NCBI RefSeq assembly: GCF_042139015.1
Contig: NZ_JBHIKY010000002.1
Span: 186,001 to 250,000 of the forward strand
Reading direction: 5' to 3'
Length of the DNA stretch: 64,000 nt
Source of the DNA: JBHIKY01 sp042139015
Lineage (GTDB): Bacteria; Bacillota; Bacilli; Bacillales; Marinococcaceae
Part shown: positions 9,127 through 17,402 of the stretch, one piece after another
How the letters are laid out: each line of letters starts with the position of its first letter
Position numbering within the stretch: position 1 is the first letter of the stretch
Made by a program: the position numbers and the translations under genes
Notes under the pieces: generated by a model
What the model was told of the DNA's origin: nothing
Database searches by the model: none
The model's input: only the letters and a program-made list of their open reading frames with translations

Positions 9127-9165
9127 AAAGCCCCGCACTTGTAAAATGGTGCAGGGCTTTGTTTT
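9127..9165. terminator. Bidirectional terminator between ylbP and rsfA
   Basis: AAAGCCCCGCAC and GTGCAGGGCTTT form a 12 bp stem with one mismatch, followed on the plus strand by TTTGTTTT. It lies between two convergent genes and can serve both. Confidence 0.8.
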
Positions 9166-9177
9166 ATGAAGAAACTC

Positions 9178-9771
9178 TCAGCTGCTTCTCTTTTCGTCTT
9201 CCTGGCTGCGCAGAAAAGGCAGCGCACCTTCTGACAGGGCACGGGCTTTCTCCATGACACCAAGCATAGCTTTGTAATCCTCACAGATTTGTTCAAAATC
9301 CTTTTTCAAGCTGGAAATCTCTTTTTCCAACTTTTCATTCTTTTTCAACAGTTCATTATTTTTCTCTTCTGTTTTTTTAACCTCAAGATTCTCTTCTTGG
9401 AGAACAGGGGCAATTTCTTTTAAGAAAGTAATTGTTTCCTCCAGCCTCTCTTTATAATCAGAAGGCTTCTCTACAATTGTTTTAGGCGCCGCTTCTTTTT
9501 GAACAGCAGGTGTTTCAGGAGGTACTACTACCTCAGCTTCAACAGCAGGTTTCGTTTTTTGTGATTTCGCAATTTCAAGCGCCGCTTCGTACTTCTTTCT
9601 TACATATGCGTTCCAGCGGAATCCACAGGCAGCTGCCGTTCTTGATAATCTATTTCCAGCTTCCTGAAAAGCACTCAATTGGGTATTTCCTTCTCTCACA
9701 TGCCTTAACACTATTTCTGCAAGTAAAATGTCATCATCTGCCGACCATGCATCCTGTCTTGGCAAGACCAT
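9178..9771 (-). CDS. rsfA: RsfA-like transcriptional regulator (prespore Myb/SANT-type)
   Basis: Member of the RsfA/YlbO family; B. subtilis RsfA is a forespore regulator acting on some sigma F genes. The N-terminal 55 residues are the recognisable part: RQDAWSADDDILLAEIVL, TQLSAFQEAGNRLSRTAAA and CGFRWN, a Myb/SANT-like DNA-binding module. A Val/Pro-rich linker and a long coiled coil (about residues 105-180, heptads rich in Glu and Lys) follow. I chose the ATG at 9771 because GGAGG is 7 bases upstream; the ATG at 9777 is too close to it. Length is 197 aa. Whether it is RsfA itself or the YlbO paralogue cannot be decided; position between ylbP and rpmF points to the ylbO slot. Confidence 0.83.
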   Translation of the reverse strand: MVLPRQDAWSADDDILLAEIVLRHVREGNTQLSAFQEAGNRLSRTAAACGFRWNAYVRKKYEAALEIAKSQKTKPAVEAEVVVPPETPAVQKEAAPKTIVEKPSDYKERLEETITFLKEIAPVLQEENLEVKKTEEKNNELLKKNEKLEKEISSLKKDFEQICEDYKAMLGVMEKARALSEGALPFLRSQEDEKRSS

Positions 9772-9900
9772 GTCCATCCCTCCATTTCTTTACTTCATAT
9801 CTATGACACAGCAATAAAAGATAGAATCTGCCTATCAAAAGATTATCTCCTTTTTTTGCTTTTTTATTCATAGATTAGAAAGAAACGAATAAGAGCTCTC

Positions 9901-10665
9901 TTATTTCTTCGCGCGGAAATCTTCCACAGCCTCAAGATGTGGCTTTTCTCCCCATAAATATGCACAATCAATTACTTCTCGTTCAATTCTTTTCTTCAGC
10001 AGTTCTTGATTGGTGCGATCAAGCTTTCGCATTTTATAGGTGCTCAGCACACTACCTTCGATACTCAGCCATGACTGTAAATAATTTTCACACTCAAAAC
10101 GGATATCTTCTCCTTTTAAAATTTTTTGTACGAGCCCGAGCTTTACGGCCTCGTCGGTGGATACGACCCGCCCTGATAACAATAGCTCAAACGCCTCTTC
10201 TTCTCGTATCCTCTCGAATAAAATGGATCCTCCTCCCCACCCCGTAGTAATAGCAAGCTTTGACTGAACGAAGCCAATTTTTGCATGGGCCGCGGCGAAA
10301 CGAAAATCACACGCAGCCGCAATCTCCGCTCCACCCCCGACAGCAGCACCGTTCAGCAGAGCGACTGTCGGCTTAGACAAAAAATACAGTTTAGTAATGA
10401 CTCTGCTCATTTTTTTCAGCATCGGCAGGGCTTCTTCCTTCGTATGAAGCTTGTGAAAAACTGAAAGGTCTCCTCCCGAGCAGAAGGCTTTCCGCCCAGA
10501 GCCTGTAATAACTAAACAACCCATGTTCTTTTGCTGCTCCACGTTATCAATAATAGCTTCTAATTGATTCATCACGTCATAGTCCACTGCATTCCGTTTC
10601 GCCTCCCTGTTGATAATGGCGTACGTAACGGCATCCTTTTCCTCCAGTATTACTTTATCAGTCAT
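9901..10665 (-). CDS. Enoyl-CoA hydratase/isomerase family protein
   Basis: Crotonase-fold protein of 254 aa. The oxyanion-hole segment FCSGGDLS (residues about 62-69) and GAAVGGGAEIAAACDFR (about 106-122) are clear. The first catalytic Glu of hydratases is present in GGAEIAAA, but the second region reads SKLAITTGWGGGSILFERI instead of PExxLGxxPGxGGT, so the usual second acid is absent. It may therefore act on a different CoA substrate or as a hydrolase or isomerase. It is monocistronic on the minus strand between rsfA and rpmF and has no counterpart there in B. subtilis. Confidence 0.85.
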   Translation of the reverse strand: MTDKVILEEKDAVTYAIINREAKRNAVDYDVMNQLEAIIDNVEQQKNMGCLVITGSGRKAFCSGGDLSVFHKLHTKEEALPMLKKMSRVITKLYFLSKPTVALLNGAAVGGGAEIAAACDFRFAAAHAKIGFVQSKLAITTGWGGGSILFERIREEEAFELLLSGRVVSTDEAVKLGLVQKILKGEDIRFECENYLQSWLSIEGSVLSTYKMRKLDRTNQELLKKRIEREVIDCAYLWGEKPHLEAVEDFRAKK

Positions 10666-10762
10666 TAATAATTTCCTCCCTGTCTGAGGTCAGTAAGTTT
10701 AATAATAGCGTAGCATTAAGAGGACGATATAATTTTTAGAGAGAAAAAAACCTATAATATAT

Positions 10763-10812
10763 AAAAAACTAAGGCTCTCGCTTTTTGGAATAGGCGATAG
10801 TCTTAGTTTTTC
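10763..10812. terminator. Long hairpin with T-rich flanks in the rpmF-echA gap
   Basis: AAAAACTAAG and CTTAGTTTTT form the outer arms of an 18 bp stem with two mismatches, with T runs on both sides. It looks like a bidirectional terminator. It lies beyond the rpmF terminator, so it is either a second backup or ends an unknown short transcript from 10.8-10.93 kb, a stretch that also holds a GCGAC/GTCGC hairpin. Nothing else was recognised in this 330 bp gap. Confidence 0.6.
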
Positions 10813-10937
10813 TTATACTAATCCTTGAAATGTCTGCGACCCGAATCGTCGCCTTACGCTGCATTCGAAACGTACGTGTATTTATTTTTAAAAGCCCTGA
10901 TAAAATGATTCCCTATTTATATACTTACTTAAGGTAC

Positions 10938-10981
10938 AAAAAAGCTGGTGGTTGTGACCTCTGTCATAACCACCAGCTTCC
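10938..10981 (-). terminator. Terminator of the ylbN-rpmF operon
   Basis: GCTGGTGGTT and AACCACCAGC form a perfect 10 bp stem, followed on the minus strand by TTTTTT. It starts 14 bp after the rpmF stop. Confidence 0.85.
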
Positions 10982-10994
10982 TTTGAAGGAAATA

Positions 10995-11171
10995 TTAATC
11001 CTTTTCAATAACCGTTTCACCTTTGTAAGAACCGCAATGTTTACATACACGGTGAGATAGTTTCATTTCGCCGCAATCCGGGCATTTCACCATGCCTGGC
11101 ACTTCAATTTTGTAATTAGCGCGGCGTTGTCTTTTACGGGTTTTAGAAGTTCGTCTAAATGGTACTGCCAT
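10995..11171 (-). CDS. rpmF: 50S ribosomal protein L32
   Basis: Large-subunit ribosomal protein of 58 aa. The start MAVPFRRTSKTRKRQRR is the canonical L32 N-terminus and follows AGGAGGTGGGAAGC. Two CxxC pairs (CPDCG near residue 31 and CKHCG near 44) make this the zinc-binding form; zinc-free paralogues lack them. It is 34 bp behind ylbN in a two-gene operon conserved widely in bacteria. Confidence 0.97.
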   Translation of the reverse strand: MAVPFRRTSKTRKRQRRANYKIEVPGMVKCPDCGEMKLSHRVCKHCGSYKGETVIEKD

Positions 11172-11205
11172 GCTTCCCACCTCCTTTTAGGGGCTGTTTT
11201 CACTG

Positions 11206-11736
11206 TTACTTGTCAAAAAATTTAGCGAGATCCGCCATTCTCGGATCTACTTCCTTATTAGCTTCTTCTTTTTCTGCTTTTATCTTATCTTCCGATATAA
11301 CTTCCCAGTCTCTGCCCACCTGAGGAGCCTGCGCTTTTCCATCAGATTCTTTGGCGAACACTTGAATGGGAAGCTCAAGCAGAATATTTTCCTTTACGTA
11401 CGGAAGGAGATCCACATATCCATTTTCAGGTTCATGCAATTGAACATCTTCTTCATCGACAGGGCCCCCATCCAGCTGAAAACGTTCCACCGCTTTAATA
11501 TCGAAAGGGTAATGAACGTCAGCAAGAGTACGTGAGCAAGGAAGAATCATAGAACCGCTCACCTGGAACGTAAATGTTACCGTCTCTCCGGTGTATTCCG
11601 TTTCCCCTGAAATGTGTACAGGTGAAATGTCGCGTATTTCACGATCGCGATCTATTAGTTCGCTAACGTCGGCTTCTTCTTCAAAAGTAAAGCCTGAATG
11701 CCTTTTGGCAAGCAGCTGTTGAATACTCCACTTCAT
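11206..11736 (-). CDS. ylbN: YceD family (DUF177) protein YlbN
   Basis: DUF177 protein of 176 aa that almost always precedes rpmF; the family has been linked to 23S rRNA or ribosome biogenesis, but the exact role is not settled. The central part has the typical VSGSMILPCSRTLADVHYP (residues about 67-85) with the conserved Cys, followed by the acidic middle and a Lys-rich C-terminus ending DPRMADLAKFF. The start ATG at 11736 follows GAGGTGATTTATT. Confidence 0.9.
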   Translation of the reverse strand: MKWSIQQLLAKRHSGFTFEEEADVSELIDRDREIRDISPVHISGETEYTGETVTFTFQVSGSMILPCSRTLADVHYPFDIKAVERFQLDGGPVDEEDVQLHEPENGYVDLLPYVKENILLELPIQVFAKESDGKAQAPQVGRDWEVISEDKIKAEKEEANKEVDPRMADLAKFFDK

Positions 11737-11901
11737 AATAAATCACCTCTTGGCAACATGAGTAATTATATCCACCATCCATGTATTTGTCAATATTTTT
11801 TCTTTACATTATAATTTGTTAAAGTCAACAGTTTCATCATGATAACATGCATCAATCATCCGTAAAAGCGGAATCAAATGAAGAGAGGGAGGAAGCCCCA
11901 A

Positions 11902-13125
11902 ATGAAGGCACTTGGACTTGTCGTAGAATATAACCCTTTTCACCACGGTCATTACTATCATATCCAGTCTTCCAAAGAAAAAACAAATGCTGACATCGTT
12001 ATCTGCGTAATGAGCGGCTATTTTCTTCAACGAGGAGAGCCCGCGTTTATGCCGAGGCGTGAAAGAACAAAAATGGCTCTTGCCGGCGGAGCTGATCTTG
12101 TCGTAGAGCTTCCTTATATATTTTCCAGTCAGCATGCCGGCTGGTTTGCTCAGGGCGCGGTCTCCGTTCTCGACAGTCTTTTTGCTGATGTTCTCTCCTT
12201 TGGGAGTGAGCATGGGGAGATTGCCCCATTTATGGAGCTGCAGACATTCTTAGAGAAGCATCAATACACTTACGATAAATGGATAAAGCATTACACGAAA
12301 GAAGGATGCAGTTATCCTAAGGCGGCTGCGCTTGCTTTTCAAGAACTGGGACCTGCTCAGTCTCTGCCCGATCTCAGCCAGCCTAACAATATTCTAGGCT
12401 ATTATTATATTAAAGCTATCACCTCACTGCAAAGCAATATGAAAGTAGAAACGATTGCAAGGACCGGTTCCGGTTATCATGAAACAGATATATCCGCCCA
12501 TTCAATCGCAAGCGCCACAAGTATTCGCCGTTCTCTCCTTAAAGATAATAAACCACTGGAAGATGTGGCTCCCACTATTCCTCTCTCCACCTTTTCAATT
12601 CTTCAAGATTATCAGGAAAAAGGAGAGTTTTTTTATGAGTGGGATAAATACTATCCATATCTGCAGGGAAAATTGGCTGTCATGACTGTTGAGGAGCTGG
12701 AAAGACATTACGAAATGGAGGAAGGCCTGCAGTACCGTCTAAAGAAAGCAGCATTGCAGCAAGAGAGTTTTACTTCGTTTATGAAAGCGGTAAAAACGAA
12801 ACGATATACATGGACCAGAATTCAGCGCATCTGCACTCAGCTGCTAACTGGAACACTAAAGAAGGAAGCTGCAATTTCATTAAAATCGGGCCGGGCTGAT
12901 CATATTCGCCTTCTTGGAATGAATGAAAAGGGTCAGGCTTACTTAAACCTCGTCAAAAAAAAGGTGGATATTCCTATTCATTCCCAGATGACAGGCGATA
13001 AAACTCCGCAGATGAAATTAAATGAAAAAGCAGCGAGGGCCTATTTTCAGCCTCTCCCCCCTCCCGGACGGATTAAATGCTGGCAGGAGGATTATAGGCT
13101 GCCCCCGGTGATGCCTGAGAATTAA
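11902..13125 (+). CDS. tmcAL: tRNA(Met) cytidine acetate ligase TmcAL (YlbM)
   Basis: Uses ATP and acetate to form N4-acetylcytidine at the wobble base of elongator tRNA-Met. The start at 11902 (MKALGLVVEYNPFHHGH) follows GAGGGAGG; the product is 407 aa, in the family range. The nucleotidyltransferase HxGH-type motif is NPFHHGH (residues 11-17) and the SATSIRRSL segment near residue 203 is the second nucleotide-binding motif. The C-terminal domain binds tRNA. It is divergent from ylbN and alone on its strand. Confidence 0.94.
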   Translation: MKALGLVVEYNPFHHGHYYHIQSSKEKTNADIVICVMSGYFLQRGEPAFMPRRERTKMALAGGADLVVELPYIFSSQHAGWFAQGAVSVLDSLFADVLSFGSEHGEIAPFMELQTFLEKHQYTYDKWIKHYTKEGCSYPKAAALAFQELGPAQSLPDLSQPNNILGYYYIKAITSLQSNMKVETIARTGSGYHETDISAHSIASATSIRRSLLKDNKPLEDVAPTIPLSTFSILQDYQEKGEFFYEWDKYYPYLQGKLAVMTVEELERHYEMEEGLQYRLKKAALQQESFTSFMKAVKTKRYTWTRIQRICTQLLTGTLKKEAAISLKSGRADHIRLLGMNEKGQAYLNLVKKKVDIPIHSQMTGDKTPQMKLNEKAARAYFQPLPPPGRIKCWQEDYRLPPVMPEN

Positions 13126-13178
13126 TCAGAATGAATAAAACGAGGAAATGAAGGATTTGTGGATATTACAATTTTATA

Positions 13179-13206
13179 GCCTCCCCGCCATCCAAAGGCG
13201 GGGAGC
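13179..13206. terminator. GC-rich hairpin between convergent tmcAL and cupin genes
   Basis: CTCCCCGCC and GGCGGGGAG form a 9-10 bp stem with a 7-base loop. T runs on either side are weak, so termination efficiency is uncertain. Confidence 0.5.
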
Positions 13207-13279
13207 ATGATAAACAACGCAGAGGGAAAATGATGGGAAAGTTTTTTTCTATTAATAACTATTTTAAAACAAAAATCCA

Positions 13280-13837
13280 TTATTCATGATGTTCTTCAGC
13301 AGCGATGGCATCTGCTTTTGTTTGATGAACTGTTCCAAATGGATGCTCAGGCGGGGCATAGATAGTATAAAGTTTGAGTGGTTTATTGCCCGTATTAGTT
13401 AAATTGTGCCATTTTCCAGCTGGTACCATGATTGCAAAATCATCACTTACTCTTCGTATAAAATTTAAATTGTCTTTCGTATCCCCCATTTGAACTATCC
13501 CCTGTCCTTCTTCAATACGCAGGAATTGATCAACTTCAGGGTGAACTTCTAAGCCAATGTCTTCTCCCACATTGATACTCATTAAAGTAACTTGTAAATG
13601 TTCCCCCGTCCATAAGGCGCTGCGAAATGTATTGTTTCTTTTAGCTGCCTCATCAATATTTACAACAAATGGCTCTGTTCCATAATCTCTGCGTTCAACC
13701 CTTCCATTTAACAATTGTCTCTGGGAAAATCGATCTGCATATCCTGATATTTGAGGAGGCCAGAATACCGGCTGCCCCCCATAGTGTGATGGCGGGACAT
13801 TAACGTAATATGGATTTCTACACCTACAGCAGTACAT
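13280..13837 (-). CDS. Cupin domain protein (YrkC-like)
   Basis: 185 aa protein with an N-terminal Cys/Pro/Tyr-rich stretch (CCRCRNPYYVNVPP) and a C-terminal single cupin barrel. Motif 1 is seen as VGEDIGLEVHPEVDQFLRIEEGQG and motif 2 as MVPAGKWHNLTNTG; a His in each could bind metal, but the first motif has one His instead of the usual HxH. Similar Bacillus proteins are annotated as cupins of unknown substrate. It is flanked by the tmcAL 3' end and by the 173 bp MITE-like element, and is absent from this place in B. subtilis. Confidence 0.8.
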   Translation of the reverse strand: MYCCRCRNPYYVNVPPSHYGGQPVFWPPQISGYADRFSQRQLLNGRVERRDYGTEPFVVNIDEAAKRNNTFRSALWTGEHLQVTLMSINVGEDIGLEVHPEVDQFLRIEEGQGIVQMGDTKDNLNFIRRVSDDFAIMVPAGKWHNLTNTGNKPLKLYTIYAPPEHPFGTVHQTKADAIAAEEHHE

Positions 13838-13969
13838 GTATGATTCATTCCCTTCTCACATTTATAAATTATCCTATGATGAATGCCCAGGGAATGTACT
13901 TTGTTTATCGTATATATCTACCTTCATACCATCAAACGACCAACACAAAAAGAGAATCCGGGTAGAAAT

Positions 13970-14142
13970 GAGGCCACTGAAAAAGTCCTTTCTAATCTGA
14001 ACGAGCTGTTAAAGTATTGAAGAAATAGAGGCTACAAACGTCTTGAAATTAGATGAAAAGCGGTCTGTATGGAAACTAAATTCCACTCAGACCGCTTTTT
14101 AAGAAAAAAACTTTTCAAATCCATCAGTTTTTCAGTGGCCTC
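13970..14142. mobile_element. 173 bp MITE-like element with 15 bp perfect terminal inverted repeats
   Basis: The ends are GAGGCCACTGAAAAA and its exact reverse complement. The 7 bases GGTAGAA flank both sides (13961-13967 and 14143-14149), suggesting a target-site duplication. Inside is a long hairpin (AAAAGCGGTCTG/CAGACCGCTTTT, 14054-14101) that may end transcripts from either side. There is no coding capacity, so it would depend on a transposase elsewhere. It fills most of the 330 bp gap between the cupin gene and ylbL. Confidence 0.75.
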
Positions 14143-14165
14143 GGTAGAAGAACCTGATTTTATGC

Positions 14166-15224
14166 TTAATTCTTGGTCTTTACTGCGCTCATTTTTGAAT
14201 CAAGAAATTCTACCGCGTCATCAAAAGTCTTTACAGGTACTACTTTCATGTCAGTATCAATGTCTTCTGCCGCTTCCATTGCCTGTTCATAATTAGAAGG
14301 TGATGCCTGCTCGTCATCAGGGGCAAAAAAGACATCTACTCCGGATTTATCCGCTGCTACGATTTTTTGTTTAATTCCTCCAATTCTACCCACATTACCT
14401 TCTTCATCAATACTGCCGGTGCCGGCTATATTTTGACCTCTGGTAACATCCTCATCAAGCAGCTGGTTGTAGATTTCCAGTGAAAACATTAACCCGGCCG
14501 AGGGACCCCCTATCGCTCCCGCTTCAATCGCAACCTCTGGATTAAAGGTTATGTCGCGGTATGTATATGGATAGAGAAGTCCAAGCCCCGCCCGTCCGCT
14601 GTCATCCATTTCCTCTGGAAAATTATCAATACTTATCGTCTCAGTAAGCGTTTCCCCATCCCTCGTTAACGTCAGCTCAACTTCTTCTCCTGCTTCTTTA
14701 TCAGCGAGCAGCTCATTCATTTCCTCTAAAGTCTGTAACGATTCACCATCGAGCTCCTGAATTAAATCTCCTTCCTTCAGGTGATGCTCTGCATCCATCC
14801 CCTGAATTACTTCAGATACTCGAATGCCAAGGTAATCTACGTTATATTCCTTATCAGCTTTTTGGTACGCTACTATTTTCGAAGCCTCCTGGGAGCTTTC
14901 CATCATCATATCCTGTCGGTGAAAATATTCTTCGTCCGTTTCTCCTTCCATGAGAAAGGAGTCAGTTGGTGTGACTGTTCGATATTGAGAAACCTGAGCC
15001 CAGAGATATAATGGTATATTAGCGCGGCGCTGCCGAATTGTGGTTAAGTAAAATTCACCCTGGTCCTCTATCGCGTTTTCAACATTTATGACCTCGTGTA
15101 GACCGGTTGCCTCTCCAGGCTGAGCGTAATAATAGGGCAGTGGAATTTGATTGATAAGCAATAGAAGAAGCAGAACGATTAAAAATATCCAGCCTCTTTT
15201 CCCTGCCGCTCTAGTTGTCTTCAT
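14166..15224 (-). CDS. ylbL: PDZ-Lon type serine protease YlbL (SepM-like)
   Basis: Membrane-anchored S16 protease with a PDZ domain, 352 aa. I chose the ATG at 15224 (MKTTRAAGKR...) after GGAAGGAGAACGGAC; the open frame runs further upstream inside ylbK. One membrane helix at residues 12-30 leads into an extracellular part: PDZ (about 120-200) and Lon-type protease with the nucleophile in GGPSAGLMFS (near 238) and the Lys in GIKQKIVAADKSG (near 280). In B. subtilis YlbL has been linked to turnover of a DNA-damage division checkpoint protein. It overlaps the ylbK 3' end by 14 bp, so the two are translationally coupled. Confidence 0.92.
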   Translation of the reverse strand: MKTTRAAGKRGWIFLIVLLLLLLINQIPLPYYYAQPGEATGLHEVINVENAIEDQGEFYLTTIRQRRANIPLYLWAQVSQYRTVTPTDSFLMEGETDEEYFHRQDMMMESSQEASKIVAYQKADKEYNVDYLGIRVSEVIQGMDAEHHLKEGDLIQELDGESLQTLEEMNELLADKEAGEEVELTLTRDGETLTETISIDNFPEEMDDSGRAGLGLLYPYTYRDITFNPEVAIEAGAIGGPSAGLMFSLEIYNQLLDEDVTRGQNIAGTGSIDEEGNVGRIGGIKQKIVAADKSGVDVFFAPDDEQASPSNYEQAMEAAEDIDTDMKVVPVKTFDDAVEFLDSKMSAVKTKN

Positions 15225-16014
15225 GTCCGTTCTCCTTCCAGTTATGCATCCGTTCTTTAATTTCACATATATTTTTTTCCGCTGCAAGCCTCCCTGCCTC
15301 GATAATAGCATTCGAGTTATCATAATTGACAGAGCGGTAATATACCGAGATAGGTTTAATAATAATGTCCGCGTCCATTTCTTTATATTTTGTCAGGTTT
15401 CTGCCCATAATGTCCATACTTTGTAAAATAACATCATAGATCGTATCAATCGCAGGCTCCTTTTTGTAGTAAGCAACGTCTACAGCAATAACTAAATCCA
15501 CTCCCATGCCGCGGACAATATTTGCAGGTACTCTTTCCGCCACCCCTCCGTCAACAAGGGTCAATCCGTTCCACTCCTCAGGCACAAAAACACCTGGAAT
15601 AGAAATACTTGCCCGCACAGCATCAGCAACAGGGCCGGTTCCAATTCCCACTGCTTCGCCGCTGTGAAGGTCCGTTGCTACAGCGATCACTGGTAAAGAT
15701 AAATCTTCAAAATTTTTCTTTTTAGCCAGCATGCGAATCAGCTCTTTTATTCTGTTACCTTGTATCAGTCCCATTTTTGGCAGCGTAAAATCAACGTAAA
15801 GCCTGCTTTTAAACAGTGTTGCAAACCTTGCCAGCGTTTCTGGTGAATGCCCGACAGCATACAAGGACCCCACAAGTGCCCCCATACTGCTGCCACCAAT
15901 GACATCGATCGGAATTGAATGTTTTTCAAAAACCTCGAGCACTCCAATATGCGCGAGTCCCCTCGCTCCTCCGGCCCCTAGTGCAAGACCAATCTTCGGC
16001 CTGGATTCACTCAC
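15211..16014 (-). CDS. ylbK: Patatin-like phospholipase YlbK
   Basis: Predicted lipid acyl hydrolase with a Ser-Asp dyad. GTG at 16014 is preferred because GGAGGGAACGGA is directly upstream; an ATG 6 codons earlier overlaps that site. In the 267 aa product the oxyanion loop is LGAGGARGLAHIGVL, the nucleophile elbow GGSSMGAL (Ser near residue 42) and the acid DGGVAERVPA (Asp near 155). The physiological lipid substrate is unknown. It is upstream of and overlapping ylbL. Confidence 0.9.
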   Translation of the reverse strand: MSESRPKIGLALGAGGARGLAHIGVLEVFEKHSIPIDVIGGSSMGALVGSLYAVGHSPETLARFATLFKSRLYVDFTLPKMGLIQGNRIKELIRMLAKKKNFEDLSLPVIAVATDLHSGEAVGIGTGPVADAVRASISIPGVFVPEEWNGLTLVDGGVAERVPANIVRGMGVDLVIAVDVAYYKKEPAIDTIYDVILQSMDIMGRNLTKYKEMDADIIIKPISVYYRSVNYDNSNAIIEAGRLAAEKNICEIKERMHNWKENGHEDN

Positions 16015-16161
16015 TCCGTTCCCTCCATTCACGTTAAAGTGAACAAGCGACTGTTAATAATACTCGTTGTATTATCTATGTCCGTGAGAGCATATTCATG
16101 ATAAAGGCCTGGCCGATTTCCTTTACTATAATACTTATTTTTTGTGCAGGAGGGCAAGTGA

Positions 16162-17388
16162 TTGATAAAAGCAGATACGTTACGTATGAGCGGAATGGTT
16201 ATTTTTCTGTTTTTTTTCGCCATTTGTCTCATATCTTACCCGCAACATATTGTAGAAGCTTCCCGCAACGGTTTAAACATGTGGCTGGAGGTTGTCTTTC
16301 CATCGCTTCTGCCATTTTTTATTACAGCAGAATTATTTATTGCCTTTGGCATCGTGCATTTTTTCGGGATTTTATTAGAGCCTCTTATGCGCCCGCTGTT
16401 TAATGTCCCCGGTTGTGGAGGCTTTGTCTGGGCAATGGGGCTGGCTTCCGGCTTTCCCTCCGGTGCAAAATTCACAGCAGAGCTCCGCAAAAAAAATAAA
16501 CTGACAAAAGAAGAAGCGGAAAGACTCGTCAGCTTTACGAATTCCTCTAATCCTTTATTTATTTGCGGTGCTGTCGCTGTCGGATTTTTTCATAATGCAG
16601 AACTCGGCATTCTGCTTGCGATTGTTCACTATTTATCAAATTTAATCGTGGGACTGTGCATGCGATTTTACAAAATAAATGCGCGTCCGACCGAGCCGAT
16701 GAGATACTCGTACAGCCTGTCCGGTGCCTTTCAGGAATTGCTGAAAGAACAGCAAAGCGATACAAGGCCATTTGGAAAAAAGCTGGGGGATGCCGTTACC
16801 CGTTCCATTCAGACACTTCTCATGATAGGCGGTTTTATTATTTTATTTTCCGTCTTGTACGAAGTCCTGCATCTGACTAATATGATCGATGTTCTGGCAC
16901 TGCTCCCTGGTTTATTACTTTCTACGTTTCATTATCCGGCCGAGCTCGCCTGGCCATGGGTATCTGGTTTATTCGAGATCACAGTCGGAAGTAAGCTCGT
17001 TGCAGATTTGAACACAGATTTATTCGAGCAGGCAGTTATTGTAGGATTTATTCTTGGCTTCAGCGGCTTTTCCGTTCATGCCCAGGTAGCAAGTTTATTA
17101 GCAGAAACTGATATACGTTTTACGCCATTTTTCTTTGCCAGAATTCTACATGGGTGTCTGGCAGTTGTACTTACATTTTTATTATGGAAACCGCTCTATG
17201 CAGCGAGAACTGAAATGCCGGCTTTTCAGCAAAATGAAGAATTAATCCATCTCTCAGAAAAATTCCTGCTGACAAGTCTCGAGCTATTCAAAACGTTCGG
17301 CCCATTTTTTACAATTAGCTGCTTTCTCCTATATGCCTGTTTTAGTTGTTATTTTTATTTTAAAAATAAAAAAGCCCGGTTTAATTGA
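16162..17388 (+). CDS. ylbJ: Sporulation integral membrane protein YlbJ
   Basis: Polytopic membrane protein of 408 aa related to the SpoVV/YlbJ and nucleoside-recognition (Gate) proteins. In B. subtilis it is a mother-cell sigma E product needed for cortex formation, with a proposed role in dipicolinate passage. TTG at 16162 follows AGGAGGG at good distance. About eight to ten hydrophobic segments are visible, with the conserved GFVWAMGLASGFPSGAK near residue 90 and a repeat-like GFSGFSVHAQVASLL near residue 310. It diverges from ylbK and converges on coaD; the coaD terminator overlaps its 3' end. Confidence 0.9.
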   Translation: MIKADTLRMSGMVIFLFFFAICLISYPQHIVEASRNGLNMWLEVVFPSLLPFFITAELFIAFGIVHFFGILLEPLMRPLFNVPGCGGFVWAMGLASGFPSGAKFTAELRKKNKLTKEEAERLVSFTNSSNPLFICGAVAVGFFHNAELGILLAIVHYLSNLIVGLCMRFYKINARPTEPMRYSYSLSGAFQELLKEQQSDTRPFGKKLGDAVTRSIQTLLMIGGFIILFSVLYEVLHLTNMIDVLALLPGLLLSTFHYPAELAWPWVSGLFEITVGSKLVADLNTDLFEQAVIVGFILGFSGFSVHAQVASLLAETDIRFTPFFFARILHGCLAVVLTFLLWKPLYAARTEMPAFQQNEELIHLSEKFLLTSLELFKTFGPFFTISCFLLYACFSCYFYFKNKKARFN

Positions 17389-17396
17389 ACCGGGCG
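17368..17396 (-). terminator. Terminator of rsmD-coaD, overlapping the ylbJ 3' end
   Basis: GCCCGGTT and AACCGGGC form an 8 bp stem, followed on the minus strand by TTTTTT. Most of it lies within the last codons of the convergent ylbJ. Confidence 0.8.
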
Positions 17397-17402
17397 TGCA
17401 CA

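Noticed and set aside
10830..11060. Plus-strand open frame between echA and rpmF
   Set aside because: It crosses the rpmF terminator and the antisense of rpmF; no ribosome site.
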